Shown piece by piece: positions 15,721-17,580 of a stretch of DNA of 17,580 bases. The stretch comes from Planctomycetota bacterium. Lineage in GTDB: Bacteria > Planctomycetota > Phycisphaerae > FEN-1346. The notes under the pieces are model-generated. The model searched no databases, had not been told where the DNA came from, and saw nothing but the letters and a program-made list of their open reading frames with translations. Both the position numbers and the translations under genes were made by a program. Location: contig JAPLML010000706.1 of assembly GCA_026387055.1 (NCBI GenBank), positions 1 through 17,580 of the forward strand. The letters run 5' to 3'. Each line of letters opens with the position of its first letter. Within the stretch, counting starts at the first letter, position 1.

Positions 15721-16431
15721 CTATTTCAACTCCGCCACCTGTTGTTCCGTCAGGGCCCGGTCGAAGAACCTCACCTCGTCGATGAGGCCCGTGGCGGCCA
15801 CGTCGGCGGGGCGGGCGCCGATCCACAGCGGGAAGTCGTTCCGGGCCAGCGGGCCGGTCAGGGCGCCCTCGGCATCCTTCTTGCCGTCCACGTAGAACCG
15901 GGCGGTCTTGCCGTCATTGACGCAGACCACCAGGTGCCACTGGTTGTCGGCCACCTTCTTGCCGCCCTCCAGGCGCAGGCGCGCCTCGCCCTCTTTCTGG
16001 TAGTCCAGGAAGCCGCTCAGGGTGCCTTCCATCGTCACCCAGATGTCCAGGTTCCGGCACTCCTTGTCCTCCGGGAACGCGGGACCGCCCCGCCAGGCAA
16101 TGTACTGGTAGTTGCCCGTGTCCTTGAGCCTGACCCAGGCCGCCAACGTATACTGGGGCGAGTTCAAATAGGGGGCACTGTCAATAAGAACATATCCCTT
16201 TCCGTCGAAGCTTACGGCCTTGCCGCTCTTGCCGTCCGTCCGCTTCAGGCCGCCCTGGATCCGGCCGTGGTTCGGGCCGACGGCGTTCTTGACGACGTCG
16301 CCGCCGCCTTCGTCGAAGGTCCAGCAGCCTTTCAGGCCCAGGGCCTTGTCGGCGGCGGTGCCGCAGCCGCCCGCCAGAAGCACGCCCATCGCCAACAGAC
16401 CCGCCGCACCGATCATCCACGTCGTTCTCAT
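15721..16431 (-). CDS. LamG-fold (concanavalin A-like) lipoprotein
   Basis: A 236-residue protein with a signal sequence ending LLAGGC, so Cys24 or so is probably lipidated. The rest is one LamG/laminin-G-like jelly roll: GCWTFDEGGGDVVKNAVG, SFDGKGYVLIDS, YTLAAWVRLKDTG, WHLVVCVNDGKTARFYVDG and the typical ending GLIDEVRFFDRALTEQQVAEL. Such domains bind sugars or serve as adhesive modules on exported proteins, often in planctomycetes; the ligand is unknown. The ATG at 16431 is chosen because AGGTGG lies about four bases upstream and the signal peptide starts there. Its neighbours on the same strand are the metallophosphoesterase, 125 bases upstream, and the zinc-ribbon protein. Confidence 0.88.
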   Translation of the reverse strand: MRTTWMIGAAGLLAMGVLLAGGCGTAADKALGLKGCWTFDEGGGDVVKNAVGPNHGRIQGGLKRTDGKSGKAVSFDGKGYVLIDSAPYLNSPQYTLAAWVRLKDTGNYQYIAWRGGPAFPEDKECRNLDIWVTMEGTLSGFLDYQKEGEARLRLEGGKKVADNQWHLVVCVNDGKTARFYVDGKKDAEGALTGPLARNDFPLWIGARPADVAATGLIDEVRFFDRALTEQQVAELK

Positions 16432-16556
16432 GGCTCCACCTCTCTGAAATGAACTGCCCGTTGCCCGCCGCTCCCCCCGCCCTGACGCACGGACAACCAT
16501 TTTGCAGACCTTGGGTCCGCCATGCAAGAGTCTTGCGCCGCCGCACGATCCGGGTG

Positions 16557-17564
16557 TCAAGGGGCTATGGCAACCGGCACACACGGCGATCCCCGGTCAC
16601 CCCATCCCGCTGAACCCGCAGGGGTTTCCGCCGGCCTCTTGGCCGGAGCTTCCATCTGAAGCTTCCGCTTCAGCTTGGGGTGCCGGACTTCATAGAAGAT
16701 GCCCTTCTCGACGACCAGGCACGCCGCCGGCCCGCCGTAGAGCTTGGCCAGCCCCACGTCGATCATGATCAGGCGCCCCCCGGCCCTGGCGACAACGCCG
16801 TCGTGCGAGACCGTGTGGCCGATGATCATCCGGTTCGCACCGTAGGTCTTCAACGTCCCTGCCAGTTCCTCGGCGACTCGGCCTTCATCGTCCAAGGCGA
16901 GGGAGCGGTCCCACAAGGGGCCGTCGGCATGCGCCGCGATCCCCTCCTTGTCGCCCCTCAGGAGTTCGTAGCGGATGGCCTTGTTGATCACGGGCAACGA
17001 GAGGCGGGCGAAGGGCGGCGCGAGGCCGGCGTGGACGAACACGAGGTCGTTGACCTTGATGACAGTGTTATGTCGTCGGATCCACTGGCCGTACTTGCCC
17101 TGGGCGCTCAGGGCGTTGCGAAACCCCTCCTCCCCGCCGTAGGTCTTCATGTCATCGGGGTGGACGTACCGCCAGTCGTCCAGCAGCTCCATCGCCTCAT
17201 GGTTGCCGATGAGGGCATGCACCGCCCCGCCCGCCGCGGCGGCCTGCGGCTCAAGGCCCATCACCAGGTCCATCACCTTGCGGGACTCCGTGCCGCGGCC
17301 CAGGATGTCGCCGATCTGAACCAAGTGGGTCTTGCCGGCGATCCACTGGTTCTTGCCGTCCACCACCTCGGCGGCCCGGAGGGTCCTGACGAACTGGTCG
17401 TAATCGCCGTGGACGTCTCCGACCGCCACGATGCGCTCGACGCCGGCCCAGGTGTCCTGCTGCGCGCAGGCCTGGCCGACCAGGGCAATCGCGATGAGGG
17501 CCGTGCAGATCAGGCCCGGCCGCGTGAGCAGTTTCCGCACTGGAGCCCTGCGGGCGCCTCCCAT
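16557..17564 (-). CDS. Secreted calcineurin-like metallophosphoesterase
   Basis: A 335-residue protein. Residues 12-35 look like a signal peptide (GLICTALIAIALVGQACAQ), so it should be periplasmic or membrane attached; Cys33 could be lipidated but the preceding residues are a poor lipobox. The phosphoesterase motifs are all present: GDVHGD (Asp50, His52), GDILGRG (Asp86), GNHE (Asn121, His122), FVHAGL and IIGHT. It is closest in style to the Shewanella-like PPP/bacterial phosphatase group, which uses a two-metal centre to hydrolyse phosphoester bonds; the substrate is not known. The C-terminal 30 residues are Lys then Pro/Gly rich and look unstructured, and their DNA contains two perfect hairpins. 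The ATG at 17564 lies close to the window edge with GAGGG about 11 bases upstream. Confidence 0.9.
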   Translation of the reverse strand: MGGARRAPVRKLLTRPGLICTALIAIALVGQACAQQDTWAGVERIVAVGDVHGDYDQFVRTLRAAEVVDGKNQWIAGKTHLVQIGDILGRGTESRKVMDLVMGLEPQAAAAGGAVHALIGNHEAMELLDDWRYVHPDDMKTYGGEEGFRNALSAQGKYGQWIRRHNTVIKVNDLVFVHAGLAPPFARLSLPVINKAIRYELLRGDKEGIAAHADGPLWDRSLALDDEGRVAEELAGTLKTYGANRMIIGHTVSHDGVVARAGGRLIMIDVGLAKLYGGPAACLVVEKGIFYEVRHPKLKRKLQMEAPAKRPAETPAGSAGWGDRGSPCVPVAIAP

Positions 17565-17580
17565 GGATTCCCGGTCCCTC

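Overview
This is a GC-rich window (roughly two thirds G+C by eye), densely coded on both strands. It reads as a bacterial chromosome segment. Two features point tentatively to a Planctomycetota-like or related Gram-negative (PVC-type) bacterium or metagenome contig: an outer-membrane lipid-transport (Mla-type) operon, and several lipoprotein, TAT-exported and zinc-ribbon membrane proteins together with long hairpin repeats between genes. No rRNA, tRNA, CRISPR array, transposase or phage gene was seen, so the assignment rests on gene style alone.

Layout. (1) Positions 1-4488, minus strand, are one probable operon running right to left: HEAT-type lipoprotein, STAS protein (MlaB-like), MlaE permease, MlaF ATPase, MlaD/MCE protein, then a geranylgeranyl-reductase-family flavoprotein that leaves the window. 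A good -10/-35 pair sits just upstream of the lipoprotein. (2) Positions 4489-8303, plus strand, hold four apparently independent genes: a DUF502 membrane protein, an archaeal-type IMP cyclohydrolase (PurO), an ArsM-like methyltransferase and a TAT-exported aldo/keto reductase. Three different long inverted repeats separate the first genes. (3) Positions 8304-9113 contain no convincing protein gene. They start with a near-consensus promoter followed by a hairpin-rich stretch that ends near a T6 tract, a candidate structured RNA. (4) Positions 9114-14215, plus strand, are an alpha-glucan (glycogen-like) cluster: a small DUF2934 protein, a GT4 glycosyltransferase, a second GT4 with a C-terminal MTH1187/YkoF-like domain, and a GH57 1,4-alpha-glucan branching enzyme. 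(5) Positions 14330-17564, minus strand, convergent with the glucan cluster, hold a secreted metallophosphoesterase, a LamG-fold lipoprotein and a zinc-ribbon multi-pass membrane protein.

How it fits together. The first block probably moves lipids between the inner and outer membranes. MlaF and MlaE form the ABC core, STAS is the cytoplasmic partner and MlaD the periplasmic lipid-binding ring, with a prenyl/lipid-saturating flavoenzyme co-transcribed. The glucan block has two candidate chain-elongating transferases and a branching enzyme, enough for polymer synthesis from a nucleotide-sugar donor, but no pyrophosphorylase, phosphorylase or debranching enzyme is present here. The most unusual items are the GT4-MTH1187 fusion, the candidate RNA upstream of the glucan cluster, the palindromic elements, the bacterial PurO with an in-frame insert, and the ArsM homologue without its C-terminal arsenic-binding cysteine.
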